NCBI GenBank assembly: GCA_934481355.1
Contig: CAKSPH010000013.1
Location: 1-61,263 of the forward strand
DNA length: 61,263 nucleotides
Direction: 5' to 3'
Source of the DNA: an uncultured Oscillospiraceae bacterium
Lineage (GTDB): Bacteria > Bacillota > Clostridia > Oscillospirales > Ruminococcaceae
How positions within the stretch are numbered: the stretch's first letter is position 1; every line of letters begins with the position of its first letter. Position numbers and translations under genes: made by a program. Positions 25,586-33,326 of the stretch are shown piece after piece. The notes below the pieces were generated by a model, which had not been told where the DNA came from, did not search any database, and worked only from the letters and a program-made list of their open reading frames with translations.

Positions 25586-26626
25586 ATGAGCATTTCTAAG
25601 AAAGAATTCGGCTTTTTCAGAGGCTACAAGTGCTGGTTGTTCACCCTCACCAATGCCAATGGAATGACAGCAAGGCTGACAAATTTCGGCGGTGCAGTCG
25701 TAGGTCTTGACGTCCCCGCAAAGGACGGCACATTCGACGATGTGGTGCTGGGGTACGATACTCTTCAGGAGTATGTGGACGGAAATTCCTCGCATGGCGC
25801 TCTTGTAGGCAGATATGCGAACCGAATCGGCGGTGCGAAATTCACGGTTTCCGGCAAGGAGTATAAGCTGGCTGCCAACGACAACAAGGTAAATCACCTG
25901 CACGGCGGTAACTTCAGCTTCAATAAGCGCGTGTGGACGGTAGAGGCAATGGACTGCGGCGATGAGCCTTCGGTCACATTCGGTTATCTGAGCCCCGATG
26001 GCGAGGAGAATTATCCGGGCAACCTTAAAGTCACCGTGAAATACACGCTGACTTCGTGCAACGGCCTTAAGCTGGATTACAGGGCAGTTTCCGACAAGGA
26101 TACAGTCATTAACCTCACGAATCATTCATATTTCAATCTTAAGGGCGCCGGGAACGGCGATATCAAGGATCATACAGTTCAGATAAACGCTGAGAGCTAT
26201 ACGCCGGTAGACGCTCTGCTTATCCCCACAGGCGAGATAAGGTCTGTTGCTGATACCGCGTTTGATTTCAGGAGCGCAAAGCCTGTACGTCAGGATATGG
26301 ACAACGGAAAGCTTCCCAATGGCTACGACCATAATTTCGTCCTTGGCGAGCCGGGAGTTATGCGCACGGCGGCGGAGGTGTATGAGCCGCAGACCGGAAG
26401 AGTTATGACTGTTCTCACGGATAAGCCGGCTGTTCAGTTCTATATTGGTATCGGTCTTAACGGCGAGAACGGAAAGAACGGCAAAAAGTATCAGAAGTAC
26501 GCAGGTCTGTGCCTCGAGAGCCAGTACTGCCCGGATTCTCCAAACAAGCCTCAGTTTGCGAGCAGCGTGTACAAGGCAGGTCAGGAGTACAGATTTACGA
26601 CCATGTACAGGTTCTCGGTAAGATAA
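25586..26626 (+). CDS. galM: Aldose 1-epimerase (galactose mutarotase)
   Basis: A 346-residue mutarotase interconverting alpha and beta anomers of galactose or glucose. Family motifs: LVGRYANRIGGAKF, NHLHGGNFSFNKRVW, INLTNHSYFNLKG (catalytic His) and CLESQYCPDSPNKPQF near the end with the catalytic region. Full length. Ribosome binding site GGAGGAT. It lies about 50 bases after the chemoreceptor and probably shares its transcript; a terminator follows directly. No other sugar genes are adjacent. Confidence 0.93.
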   Translation: MSISKKEFGFFRGYKCWLFTLTNANGMTARLTNFGGAVVGLDVPAKDGTFDDVVLGYDTLQEYVDGNSSHGALVGRYANRIGGAKFTVSGKEYKLAANDNKVNHLHGGNFSFNKRVWTVEAMDCGDEPSVTFGYLSPDGEENYPGNLKVTVKYTLTSCNGLKLDYRAVSDKDTVINLTNHSYFNLKGAGNGDIKDHTVQINAESYTPVDALLIPTGEIRSVADTAFDFRSAKPVRQDMDNGKLPNGYDHNFVLGEPGVMRTAAEVYEPQTGRVMTVLTDKPAVQFYIGIGLNGENGKNGKKYQKYAGLCLESQYCPDSPNKPQFASSVYKAGQEYRFTTMYRFSVR

Positions 26627-26640
26627 CTGATGAATTATTC

Positions 26641-26672
26641 TCCCGCTGTCGTTACGTCAGCGGGATTTTCTT
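26641..26672 (+). terminator. Terminator after galM
   Basis: TCCCGCTG pairs with CAGCGGGA over a 9-base loop, then TTTTC-TTT. Confidence 0.85.
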
Positions 26673-26751
26673 TGTATGCCGCTTTGCAGAGCCGTTTACA
26701 GGCATCAGAAAAAAATATTTTAATTTTTTTTAATTTTTTTTGAAAAAACTA

Positions 26752-26780
26752 TTGACAAAAAGAGAAATATGGTGTATAAT
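26752..26780 (+). promoter_or_regulatory. Consensus promoter of the tRNA operon
   Basis: TTGACA, 17 bases, TATAAT: a perfect consensus, preceded by an A/T tract (UP-element-like) at 26708-26750. Expected for stable RNA genes. Confidence 0.85.
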
Positions 26781-26835
26781 ACAATAGTCGTCAGGGAGAT
26801 GGACAAAAACAAAAAGCTCCAGGGCGAATAAAGAT

Positions 26836-26911
26836 GGAAGTTTAGCTCAGCTGGGAGAGCATCTGCCTTACAAGCAGAGGGTCATAGGTTCGAGCCCTAT
26901 AACTTCCACCA
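26836..26911 (+). tRNA. tRNA-Val (anticodon TAC)
   Basis: Acceptor GGAAGTT/AACTTCC, D arm GCTCAGCTGGGAGAGC, anticodon stem CTGCC/AAGCAG region with loop CTTACAA, T arm with GGTTCGAGCC, encoded CCA. Confidence 0.95.
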
Positions 26912-26914
26912 TAT

Positions 26915-26991
26915 GGCCTGGTAGTTCAGTTGGTTAGAACGCCGCCCTGTCACGGCGGAGGTCGTGGGTTCGAGTCCCATCCAGGTCGCCA
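26915..26991 (+). tRNA. tRNA-Asp (anticodon GTC)
   Basis: Acceptor GGCCTGG with CCAGGTC, anticodon stem CCGCC/GGCGG with loop CTGTCAC, T arm with GGTTCGAGTCC, encoded CCA. It begins 3 bases after tRNA-Val. Confidence 0.95.
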
Positions 26992-26995
26992 TTAT

Positions 26996-27071
26996 GCGGA
27001 TTTAGCTCATCTGGTAGAGCGCCACCTTGCCAAGGTGGAGGTAGCGAGTTCGAGCCTCGTAATCCGCTCCA
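26996..27071 (+). tRNA. tRNA-Gly (anticodon GCC)
   Basis: Acceptor GCGGATT/AATCCGC, anticodon stem CCACC/GGTGG with loop TTGCCAA, T arm with AGTTCGAGCCT, encoded CCA. Last of the three-gene tRNA operon. Confidence 0.95.
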
Positions 27072-27133
27072 ATTATTTTCTGCCGTTTTTATTCACGGCA
27101 AGTCGTTTCAGCAAAATCACTTATAAAAAAATT

Positions 27134-27168
27134 CGTCGTGGAAATATTCACGGCGTTTTTTATTTTTC
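27134..27168 (+). terminator. Terminator of the tRNA operon
   Basis: CGTCGTG pairs with CACGGCG (one G-T), followed by TTTTTTATTTTT. A smaller hairpin (TGCCGT/ACGGCA, 27081-27100) precedes it. Confidence 0.8.
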
Positions 27169-27192
27169 AGTTTTTTTCAGAATATGCTTATA

Positions 27193-27226
27193 AAGAAAAA
27201 ATCCGCCCTGTGCTATCATAGGGCGG
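27193..27226 (-). terminator. Terminator of the XRE gene
   Basis: Read on the - strand, CCGCCCT/AGGGCGG with a 10-base loop is followed by ATTTTTTC. Confidence 0.8.
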
Positions 27227-27251
27227 TTATTTATATTTGTTAATCTTCTGA

Positions 27252-27509
27252 TTACAGTTCGGACTCATCAACCTTGAGAAGATCTTCAACTGTGACGTTA
27301 AAAACCTTTGCCAGAGATATCATTTCAATATCAGTTACAAATCTCTGTCCGGATTCTATGCGCTGAACTGCGTTTTTGTCTATGTCGAGGTCAATAACTT
27401 GAAGCCTGTCCGCGAGTTCTCTCTGTGAGATCCTTAGGGTCTTGCGGAGCTTCGCGATGTTTATGCCGCATATGTTATTTCTTCCGCTTTTTGTTCGGTT
27501 ATTAAACAT
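27252..27509 (-). CDS. XRE-family transcriptional regulator
   Basis: An 85-residue Cro/CI-type DNA-binding protein. The helix-turn-helix spans IAKLRKTLRISQRELADRLQ through KNAVQRIESGQ, followed by ITDIEMISLAKVFNVTVEDLL, the standard HTH_3 ending. ATG with AGGAGTGTCC upstream on the - strand. More AT-rich than its neighbours. Palindromes shared by ATTTCA/TGAAAT at 27554-27605 lie in its control region, so autoregulation is likely. Confidence 0.88.
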   Translation of the reverse strand: MFNNRTKSGRNNICGINIAKLRKTLRISQRELADRLQVIDLDIDKNAVQRIESGQRFVTDIEMISLAKVFNVTVEDLLKVDESEL

Positions 27510-27553
27510 GAGGACACTCCTTTTCCTTGAATTTTACGCTATGTAACGAGTAT

Positions 27554-27610
27554 ATTTCATTAGGTTGAAATCACTATTTATATTCTACTATATTTCATTG
27601 GAAATAGTGA
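27554..27610. promoter_or_regulatory. Paired palindromic operators upstream of the XRE gene
   Basis: ATTTCA-ttaggt-TGAAAT (27554-27571) and ATTTC-attg-GAAAT (27592-27605) share a half-site. They are bracketed by TCACTATTT (27571-27579) and its complement AAATAGTGA (27602-27610). Spacing and repetition fit a dimeric repressor, most simply the adjacent XRE protein. Confidence 0.55.
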
Positions 27611-27892
27611 CATGAAAAGAGGTTTAAAAGATAACTTTTTACTAGCGACTTACATAAAATTACAATCGACATATTTTTCGTCATCTAATTAACATATTCT
27701 AAGCTTAAAAAATGGGCATAAAATGATACAATTGTGCAGAATGCATAATAATTGTGCAACATAGGTGCTAAAATTATACATAGTGCTCAATTTGAATATT
27801 AATATGATTTGTGTATATTCACAAATTATTCGCAAGTTTATGTTAGGTATTTGTTAAAGTTCTTTTTGACGATTTGATGCGTGAATTTTATA
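27611..27892. other. AT-rich intergenic stretch without a gene
   Basis: Very AT-rich; stop codons are dense in all frames and I see no RNA gene. It could carry distal regulatory sites for the XRE gene or the transporter. Confidence 0.4.
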
Positions 27893-27921
27893 TTGACAGA
27901 CTGCCTATATTATGGTAAAAT
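27893..27921 (+). promoter_or_regulatory. Sigma-A promoter of AI-2E transporter 1
   Basis: TTGACA, 17 bases, TAAAAT, 37 bases before the start codon. Confidence 0.8.
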
Positions 27922-27958
27922 AAATTTTAGTAATTCATTAGGCAAATGGAGGTAAACA

Positions 27959-29404
27959 TTGAAAGTCAGATGGAATAAAAAGTACACCACTATTGCGGTT
28001 TATTCGCTGATAGTTATAGCGCTTACCGTGCTTTTTGTGGTGTTTGTGTTTAAATTTGATTCCTTTAAGCAGGGGTTCTCGTGGATAGGAGAGGTCGCGG
28101 CTCCGATAATATGCGGCGTTGTGATAGCGTTCATCGTGAATCCGCTGATGGTGTGGATCGAGCGGACATTCTTCAAGAAGCTCACAAACGATCCGCCGTC
28201 AGGGCAGAATGCGGTCATCAGGAAGCTGGCAGACTCCCGCGTGGGTTCGACTGTTGTGGTAAAGCAGTTGGAAAAGCATTCTCCCTCGCTTGAAAAGAAA
28301 CGCCGCCGCCGGAAGATTGCGGCAAGGGCTTTTTCTGTGACGATATCCTACGTCGTGGTGCTTGCCACTGTCGTTGGAATATGCGTTGCAGTGGTGCCGA
28401 GCGTTGCAAAGAGTATCGTTGACCTTGCCGACCAGATGCCTGACTATATAAAGAAACTGGATGCGTTTCTGAGTGATTTCTTCGCAAACGATCCCGAAAT
28501 GGCGGGGATCATCTCTGACAGCTTTTCCAGTATAGGCTCAGCTATCCAGAAGATTTCTTCCATGATAGAGCCTGTCGCGGGGGATATAATGTCCAGTGTT
28601 TCCAATGGAGTGATCAAGGTAGCGGCAGGGCTTCTTACGGGACTTAAGAATGTCGTTATCGGCCTTATAGTTGGAATATACCTTCTTTTCAGCAAGGAAC
28701 GCCTGCTTGCGCAGACCAAGAAGATACTTTTTGCATTCCTGAAGAATAACGCCTGTCAGCGTTTATTTTACGTTGGTTCAAGGGCTAATGCTATATTCAA
28801 GAGCTACATCGTGACTAATCTCCTTGACGCGCTTATAATATTCGCGGCGATGGCGATAGGCTGCCTGCTGATGGGTATGCCATATCCCATGCTTCTTGCG
28901 GTGGTATGCGGCGTTACGAACCTTATTCCGTTCTTCGGGCCGTTCATCGGGGCTATCCCGTGCGGCCTGCTGATACTCCTCGTGGATCCGGTAAAGGTTA
29001 TATGGTTTGAGCTGTTTGTGCTTATTCTTCAGCAGATCGACGGCAACGTTATCAAGCCGCATCTTTTCGGCGGTTCCATGGGACTTCCGGCAGTCTGGGT
29101 GCTTGTATCCATAACCATAGGCGGCGGCCTTTTCGGTATCCCGGGAATGCTCCTTGGTGTTCCGGTGTTCGCTGTGATTTATCTGCTGTTCGCGGAGTTT
29201 GTTTCTTCCAAGCTTAAAAGAAAGAATATGCCGGAGAAAACGGAGGTCTATGCCGGCGATACGTCGGAGTTCATTGATGATTACGGCATTACGGAGGCTT
29301 GCTCGATTCCGTCGGTGGAACAGGGCGCAGAACCTTCAACAACTGTAAAAGCGGAGCTTTCCAGGCAGCAGCCTAAAAAGCAGGACAGGAAAAATCACAA
29401 ATAA
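27959..29404 (+). CDS. AI-2E family transporter 1
   Basis: A 481-residue multi-pass membrane protein of the AI-2E/PerM family (PF01594). N-terminal helices at about 10-65, a charged soluble insert (80-115), then the characteristic C-terminal block NLIPFFGPFIGAIPCGLLIL, DGNVIKPHLFGGSMGLPAVW and GGGLFGIPGMLLGVPVFAVIY. The ligand is unknown; family members include exporters and ion antiporters. TTG start after GGAGG. A long polar tail ends it. The convergent gene downstream is a paralogue. Confidence 0.9.
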   Translation: MKVRWNKKYTTIAVYSLIVIALTVLFVVFVFKFDSFKQGFSWIGEVAAPIICGVVIAFIVNPLMVWIERTFFKKLTNDPPSGQNAVIRKLADSRVGSTVVVKQLEKHSPSLEKKRRRRKIAARAFSVTISYVVVLATVVGICVAVVPSVAKSIVDLADQMPDYIKKLDAFLSDFFANDPEMAGIISDSFSSIGSAIQKISSMIEPVAGDIMSSVSNGVIKVAAGLLTGLKNVVIGLIVGIYLLFSKERLLAQTKKILFAFLKNNACQRLFYVGSRANAIFKSYIVTNLLDALIIFAAMAIGCLLMGMPYPMLLAVVCGVTNLIPFFGPFIGAIPCGLLILLVDPVKVIWFELFVLILQQIDGNVIKPHLFGGSMGLPAVWVLVSITIGGGLFGIPGMLLGVPVFAVIYLLFAEFVSSKLKRKNMPEKTEVYAGDTSEFIDDYGITEACSIPSVEQGAEPSTTVKAELSRQQPKKQDRKNHK

Positions 29405-29434
29405 AATAGAGGATTCCTTTAGTAATCAAAAAAG

Positions 29435-29463
29435 ATATCGGGCGGTCATGATTGACCGCCCGA
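29435..29463. terminator. Hairpin terminator, left copy of a 29-bp direct repeat
   Basis: GGGCGGTCA-tgat-TGACCGCCC, suited to terminate the transporter 1 transcript. The same 29 bases recur at 29596-29624 in the same orientation. Confidence 0.75.
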
Positions 29464-29465
29464 AC

Positions 29466-29571
29466 CAGGCTGTCGATAAACCCTCATCTTCGTCGTCACT
29501 CCGCACTGCGACAGGCACAAAGCCTAGTCGCAGTGTGGGTTCCTAGAATCTGAGGGCTTCTCGACAGCCTG
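29466..29571. mobile_element. Palindromic MITE-like element between convergent transporters
   Basis: A 106-bp element with 21-bp terminal inverted repeats CAGGCTGTCGAnAAnCCCTCA. The interior has a second long stem around 29501-29540 (CGCACTGCGAC/GTCGCAGTGTG). It contains no gene. It is a different family from elements A and B. It lies between 29-bp direct repeats. Confidence 0.7.
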
Positions 29572-29595
29572 ATATTTTGACTTTTTCGACAAACT

Positions 29596-29624
29596 ATATC
29601 GGGCGGTCATGATTGACCGCCCGA
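29596..29624. terminator. Hairpin terminator, right copy of the 29-bp direct repeat
   Basis: Identical to the left copy in sequence and orientation. It lies 5 bases from the end of transporter 2 and serves as its terminator. Confidence 0.75.
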
Positions 29625-29628
29625 TCGT

Positions 29629-30999
29629 TTATTTTTTGTTTTTCTTTTCCGTGGTCTGTTTTTTCTCGTTCTTATGGTTGGGGAGCTTCTTCCTGCAGTC
29701 CTCTACGCGCGCCCTGATGACGTCCGTGAAGCCGTGCTTCTTTTCTTCAGCCAGCGGCTTGACTGGTGATTCCGGCTCATCGCAGACATAATCCGGCGTG
29801 ATGTAGCTTACATCGCGGGCGTATTCGGATGTTTTCTGCGGTAGCTTGCGCTTGCGCAGCCTGCCTTCGATGAAGTCCTTTATCAGCATATAGAGCACCG
29901 CAAAAACGGGAACTCCAAGCAGCATTCCGAGCATTCCGAAAAGGCCGCCGCCGATGAGAATGGCAATCAGTATCCAGACCGCCGGGAGTCCGGTTGAGTC
30001 GCCGAGTATCCACGGCGCTATGATGTTGCCGTCTATCGTCTGGAGAACTACCACGAAAATGATGAACCAGAGCGCCTGTATCGGCCGCTCAGAAAGCAGG
30101 AGCAGCAGCGTACAGGGAATTGCTCCTATGAACGGACCGACATACGGGATAAGGTTGAACACGAACATTATAGCCGCTATGAGCAGCGAATAAGGGAGCC
30201 TCAGCACTGTGCAGCCGATGAAGCAGAGGATGGACACGATAAATGCTTCGATTATCTTTCCGATGATGGATCCAAGAAACTTCTTGCTAGCTTCGCGGCA
30301 GACACCAAGGAATCTCTGCGCGCGCTCCACTTTCAGGAAGGCGAAAATCAGCTTCTTGGTCTGTCCGATGAACATTTCCTTGCGTGCAAGGAGGTATATT
30401 GAGATGATTAGTCCCAGCAGGACGTTCTTCATTGTATCAATTATCGCCCAGACCGTGGCGGCGACGTTGCCTACCATACCCATCAGCTCATTGGAATACT
30501 GCTTCCATATCCCGGCGATGAACTTGTTGAAGTCGTCCAGCGGATTTCCGAGGAACTCAATAAGCGTGGGATTGTCCTCAAATATCTTGTTGAGCCAGTC
30601 CTTTATTGTGCTGATGTAGCTGTCCATGTTGCCGATTATGACAACAATGTTTTCAACCAGCTGAGGTATCACCATAATTATAATGAGCGCCAGTATCAGC
30701 AGCACCGCCAGCATTGTAAGCGTGACGGATATCGCCCGCGCCTGTCCGCGCTTTTTCTTTTCGGCAGAGCCGGAGAGTTTTTTCAGAGGCCCCGTTTCGA
30801 TCCTTGTCATCAGCGGATTCAGCAGGTATGCGCAGAATATGCCGACGATTATAGGAGTTGAGACCGCTCCCAGCACCGACAGTTTGCTCATCACGGTGTC
30901 AAAGTTGAAGATTATCATTATTGCGATGGCGCTGACGATGACCGCGCAGACGGAGTATACCGCAATTGTCAGGTATTTCCGGTTCCAGTTTATGTTCAT
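29629..30999 (-). CDS. AI-2E family transporter 2
   Basis: A 456-residue paralogue of the convergent neighbour: the N-terminus (NINWNRKYLTIAVYSVCAVI against KVRWNKKYTTIAVYSLIVI) and the C-terminal block (NLIPYVGPFIGAIPCTLLLL, DGNIIAPWILGDSTGLPAVW, GMLGMLLGVPVFAVLY) match closely. Eight or so membrane segments, basic tail rich in Lys (EKKQTTEKKNKK). ATG chosen because GGAGGAAGG precedes it; a longer upstream start is not supported. Function as for the neighbour: membrane exporter/antiporter of unknown substrate. Confidence 0.9.
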   Translation of the reverse strand: MNINWNRKYLTIAVYSVCAVIVSAIAIMIIFNFDTVMSKLSVLGAVSTPIIVGIFCAYLLNPLMTRIETGPLKKLSGSAEKKKRGQARAISVTLTMLAVLLILALIIIMVIPQLVENIVVIIGNMDSYISTIKDWLNKIFEDNPTLIEFLGNPLDDFNKFIAGIWKQYSNELMGMVGNVAATVWAIIDTMKNVLLGLIISIYLLARKEMFIGQTKKLIFAFLKVERAQRFLGVCREASKKFLGSIIGKIIEAFIVSILCFIGCTVLRLPYSLLIAAIMFVFNLIPYVGPFIGAIPCTLLLLLSERPIQALWFIIFVVVLQTIDGNIIAPWILGDSTGLPAVWILIAILIGGGLFGMLGMLLGVPVFAVLYMLIKDFIEGRLRKRKLPQKTSEYARDVSYITPDYVCDEPESPVKPLAEEKKHGFTDVIRARVEDCRKKLPNHKNEKKQTTEKKNKK

Positions 31000-31153
31000 A
31001 AGACCTTCCTCCATGAGGGTTATTGAGATGTATTTATTATACACCACGCTGGTAAAAAAATCAATAGACTGTGTTAATTATTGTCGTTCCCGGCAGGAAT
31101 AATTTCAGATTTCCGGCAAAGAATATCACTGCGGCTGAAATGCCGGAATATAC

Positions 31154-31167
31154 GGAGCGTGAGCTCC
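31154..31167 (+). promoter_or_regulatory. Small GTGA-tetraloop hairpin before the mini-protein ribosome binding site
   Basis: GGAGC-GTGA-GCTCC sits a few bases ahead of GGAGG. A stable hairpin next to a ribosome binding site can protect or tune the short mRNA. Confidence 0.4.
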
Positions 31168-31183
31168 ACAGGAGGAAATTAAA

Positions 31184-31315
31184 ATGTCCAGTCAGAATAA
31201 TCAGAACAGACAAAATCAGCAGGATCAGCAGAACCGACAGAACCAGAACGGTCAGAACAGACAGAACCAGCAGGGTCAGAACAGACAGAATCAGCAGGGT
31301 CAGAACAACAGATAA
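31184..31315 (+). CDS. 43-residue Gln/Asn/Arg-rich mini-protein
   Basis: After the start MSSQNNQNRQ the protein is built almost only of Q, N, R, G and one D, in repeats of QNRQNQQG. An ideal ribosome binding site (AGGAGG, 8 bases) precedes it and a strong terminator follows 16 bases after the stop, so it is a complete expression unit. I recall similar tiny Q/N/R proteins in Clostridia without known function. Net charge is positive; it should be disordered and could bind nucleic acid or condense (inference). Confidence 0.65.
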   Translation: MSSQNNQNRQNQQDQQNRQNQNGQNRQNQQGQNRQNQQGQNNR

Positions 31316-31330
31316 GCCCCAGCGGGATCC

Positions 31331-31369
31331 GGAAAATGGGAAGACTGAGTCTTCCCATTTTCTGTTTTC
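31331..31369 (+). terminator. Strong terminator after the mini-protein
   Basis: GAAAATGGGAAGAC pairs perfectly with GTCTTCCCATTTTC around TGA, followed by T-rich sequence; with its A/T ends it may work in both directions. Confidence 0.85.
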
Positions 31370-31413
31370 AGAAACATATCACCATGACTTGAGGAAAAAT
31401 GCTCTGTGCGGTC

Positions 31414-31442
31414 TTGAAATTTCTCCGAAAAAGTTGTATAAT
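31414..31442 (+). promoter_or_regulatory. Promoter of the pduL gene
   Basis: TTGAAA, 17 bases, TATAAT, 50 bases before the start. Confidence 0.75.
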
Positions 31443-31491
31443 GTTCACAGAACGGTTTTTCCGTTGAAATCATTTATCGGAGGAAATAAAA

Positions 31492-32076
31492 ATGGCAGAC
31501 AACGAAGTACTTATTGAAACCTCAGCAAGACACGTTCATGTTACACAGGAGACCCTTGAGGCTCTCTTCGGCAAGGGCGCTCAGCTCACCAAGAAGAAGG
31601 ATCTTTCGCAGCCCGGTCAGTTCGCGAGCGAGCAGCGCGTTACAGTAGTAGGCCCCAAGAAGGAGCTTGCAAACGTAAGCATTCTCGGCCCGGTTCGTCC
31701 CGCTGATCAGGTAGAGCTTTCTGCTACTGACGCACGTTCCATCGGCCTCGGAATCGATATCCGTGAGAGCGGCGATATCGCAGGCACCCCGGGATGTACA
31801 CTGAGAGGCCCCGCAGGAGAGGTCACCATCAAGGAGGGCGTTATCGTTGCTAAGCGTCATATCCACCTTACACCCGAGACCGCTGAAAAGCTCGGCGTTA
31901 AGAACAAGGATATCGTTTGGGTCAGGACCAATACCAACGGCAGAAATGCTATCCTCGGCGACGTTGTTATCCGTGTTAGCGAGAAGTTCGCAGACGCTAT
32001 GCACATAGACACTGACGAGTCCAATGCGATCAGCGCAGTTCCCGGACTGATGGGTACCATCATCAAGGAGCTCTGA
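31492..32076 (+). CDS. pduL: Phosphate propanoyltransferase / phosphotransacylase, PduL type
   Basis: A 194-residue PduL-type acyl-CoA:phosphate acyltransferase. Zinc-binding His motifs are seen in ETSARHVHVT and IVAKRHIHLTP, with the second domain ending DTDESNAI. It converts acetyl- or propionyl-CoA plus phosphate to acyl-phosphate. No microcompartment shell genes are nearby and the N-terminus lacks a long encapsulation peptide. It therefore probably serves as the general Pta in acetate formation with an acetate kinase elsewhere. Monocistronic with own promoter and terminator; codon use suggests high expression. Confidence 0.92.
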   Translation: MADNEVLIETSARHVHVTQETLEALFGKGAQLTKKKDLSQPGQFASEQRVTVVGPKKELANVSILGPVRPADQVELSATDARSIGLGIDIRESGDIAGTPGCTLRGPAGEVTIKEGVIVAKRHIHLTPETAEKLGVKNKDIVWVRTNTNGRNAILGDVVIRVSEKFADAMHIDTDESNAISAVPGLMGTIIKEL

Positions 32077-32084
32077 TTTTTCTG

Positions 32085-32121
32085 TATCCCCCGCTCCGTG
32101 TATCGGGGCAGGGGATATTTT
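32085..32121 (+). terminator. Terminator after pduL
   Basis: ATCCCCcGCtCC pairs with GGgGCaGGGGAT, then TTTTTAT. Confidence 0.75.
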
Positions 32122-32162
32122 TATACTGAGACAGTATCTGACAATTATCGATATTTTATCTG

Positions 32163-32191
32163 TTGACAGTTGATTATTGATGCATTATAAT
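32163..32191 (+). promoter_or_regulatory. Sigma-A promoter of the membrane protein/DUF3825/Hpt operon
   Basis: TTGACA, 17 bases, TATAAT; 80 bases before the chosen ATG. Confidence 0.8.
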
Positions 32192-32271
32192 GGAAAAAAC
32201 CGGAAAAATAATATACAGTGGATACGGAAAAACGACCGTTTGATCACACTGTAACAAGGAAAGGAGGTTTC

Positions 32272-33300
32272 ATGTCGGCGCCAACAAAAGAAATGGAAAA
32301 CGAAAAAGAGGAAGAACTTGAAGCATCTTTGCAGTTCTCCGCGCAGTACATAGCCGGACAGGCTGAAATAACCTGCGGAGAGCCGGAGACCGCTTACGCT
32401 GAGCCGGAAAGCGCAGGCTCCGAGCCTTTTGCAGAGACGGAAGAAATGACCCGGCGCGACCGTGAGATACTCGCGGCGCTTGACGAGGTGCTCCGCAAGA
32501 ACTCGTCAGAGCCGGAGAGAAAGCCCCGCAGGAAAAAGCCGCGTCCGGATATCGGGCGTTTCATAATCGGCACGACTGAAAAGGGCGCCGGACTGATGAC
32601 TCTCGCGCTTACCCTGATATTCCTCGGGATAGTCACGCTGTGCGTGCTGGTTTCCGGGAGCGGGGACTATATGCTTATCGCAAAGCTTTCTCCGGCGGCG
32701 GCAGTGTTCATGGGACTGGAGCTTATACTCGGGGGGTTCCTTCCGAAGAAGAAACTCCGCGTGAATATTCCGTGCGTTGCAGCTACGGCTGTTATCGTGA
32801 CGGGATGCTGCATACTTGCGGCTTCGCTCAACCGCTCCTACACCGAGATACGCGAGGAGCGCAGCGGACGGCTGGCTGCTGACGATATTTACGAGAGGAG
32901 CTACACGGCGCTTCATCATGTGGCGGACATTTCCACCCTTTCAGTGGAGGTGGACGCTTCTCCGGAAAATGACGGCTCCGGGGAGCTTGCTCAGGGCGAC
33001 CGTGTGAATATCACGATAGTGTTTGACGGCTCCTACAAAACGCCGCAGGAATTCGCGCAGGAGTGCCGCAGCGTCATTGACGCTTACGATTCTCTGGGGA
33101 TCCCGGTCATGGATTATCATTTCAGCGCGGAAACCCGCCAGACCACGTTCCGTCTGGACGTTGAGGGATTGTTCCGGCAGGACAAGAACGCTTCCGAACT
33201 TGCGGAGCTTGTAAATTACTATTACATTGAGGATTTTGATTACATTCCGGATATTGAGGACATTACCGAGGAGATTTCCGCGGAAGTCACGTCTGAATAG
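32272..33300 (+). CDS. Membrane protein of unknown function
   Basis: A 342-residue protein: acidic cytoplasmic N-terminus (1-90) ending in a basic patch (ERKPRRKKPRP). Three membrane segments follow at about 108-130 (LMTLALTLIFLGIVTLCVLV), 137-155 and 165-185. A C-terminal soluble domain with mixed helix/strand is last (ITIVFDGSYKTPQEFAQEC, TTFRLDVEGLF). No family recognised. ATG with AAAGGAGGTTTC is preferred over an upstream GTG. First gene of a three-gene set with the DUF3825 and Hpt genes. Confidence 0.75.
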   Translation: MSAPTKEMENEKEEELEASLQFSAQYIAGQAEITCGEPETAYAEPESAGSEPFAETEEMTRRDREILAALDEVLRKNSSEPERKPRRKKPRPDIGRFIIGTTEKGAGLMTLALTLIFLGIVTLCVLVSGSGDYMLIAKLSPAAAVFMGLELILGGFLPKKKLRVNIPCVAATAVIVTGCCILAASLNRSYTEIREERSGRLAADDIYERSYTALHHVADISTLSVEVDASPENDGSGELAQGDRVNITIVFDGSYKTPQEFAQECRSVIDAYDSLGIPVMDYHFSAETRQTTFRLDVEGLFRQDKNASELAELVNYYYIEDFDYIPDIEDITEEISAEVTSE

Positions 33301-33326
33301 GACATACGTTTGAGAAAGGTAAAATT

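Noticed and set aside
26930..27193. 87-residue + frame across the tRNA genes
   Set aside because: It runs through tRNA-Asp and tRNA-Gly and the terminator; it is not a protein gene.
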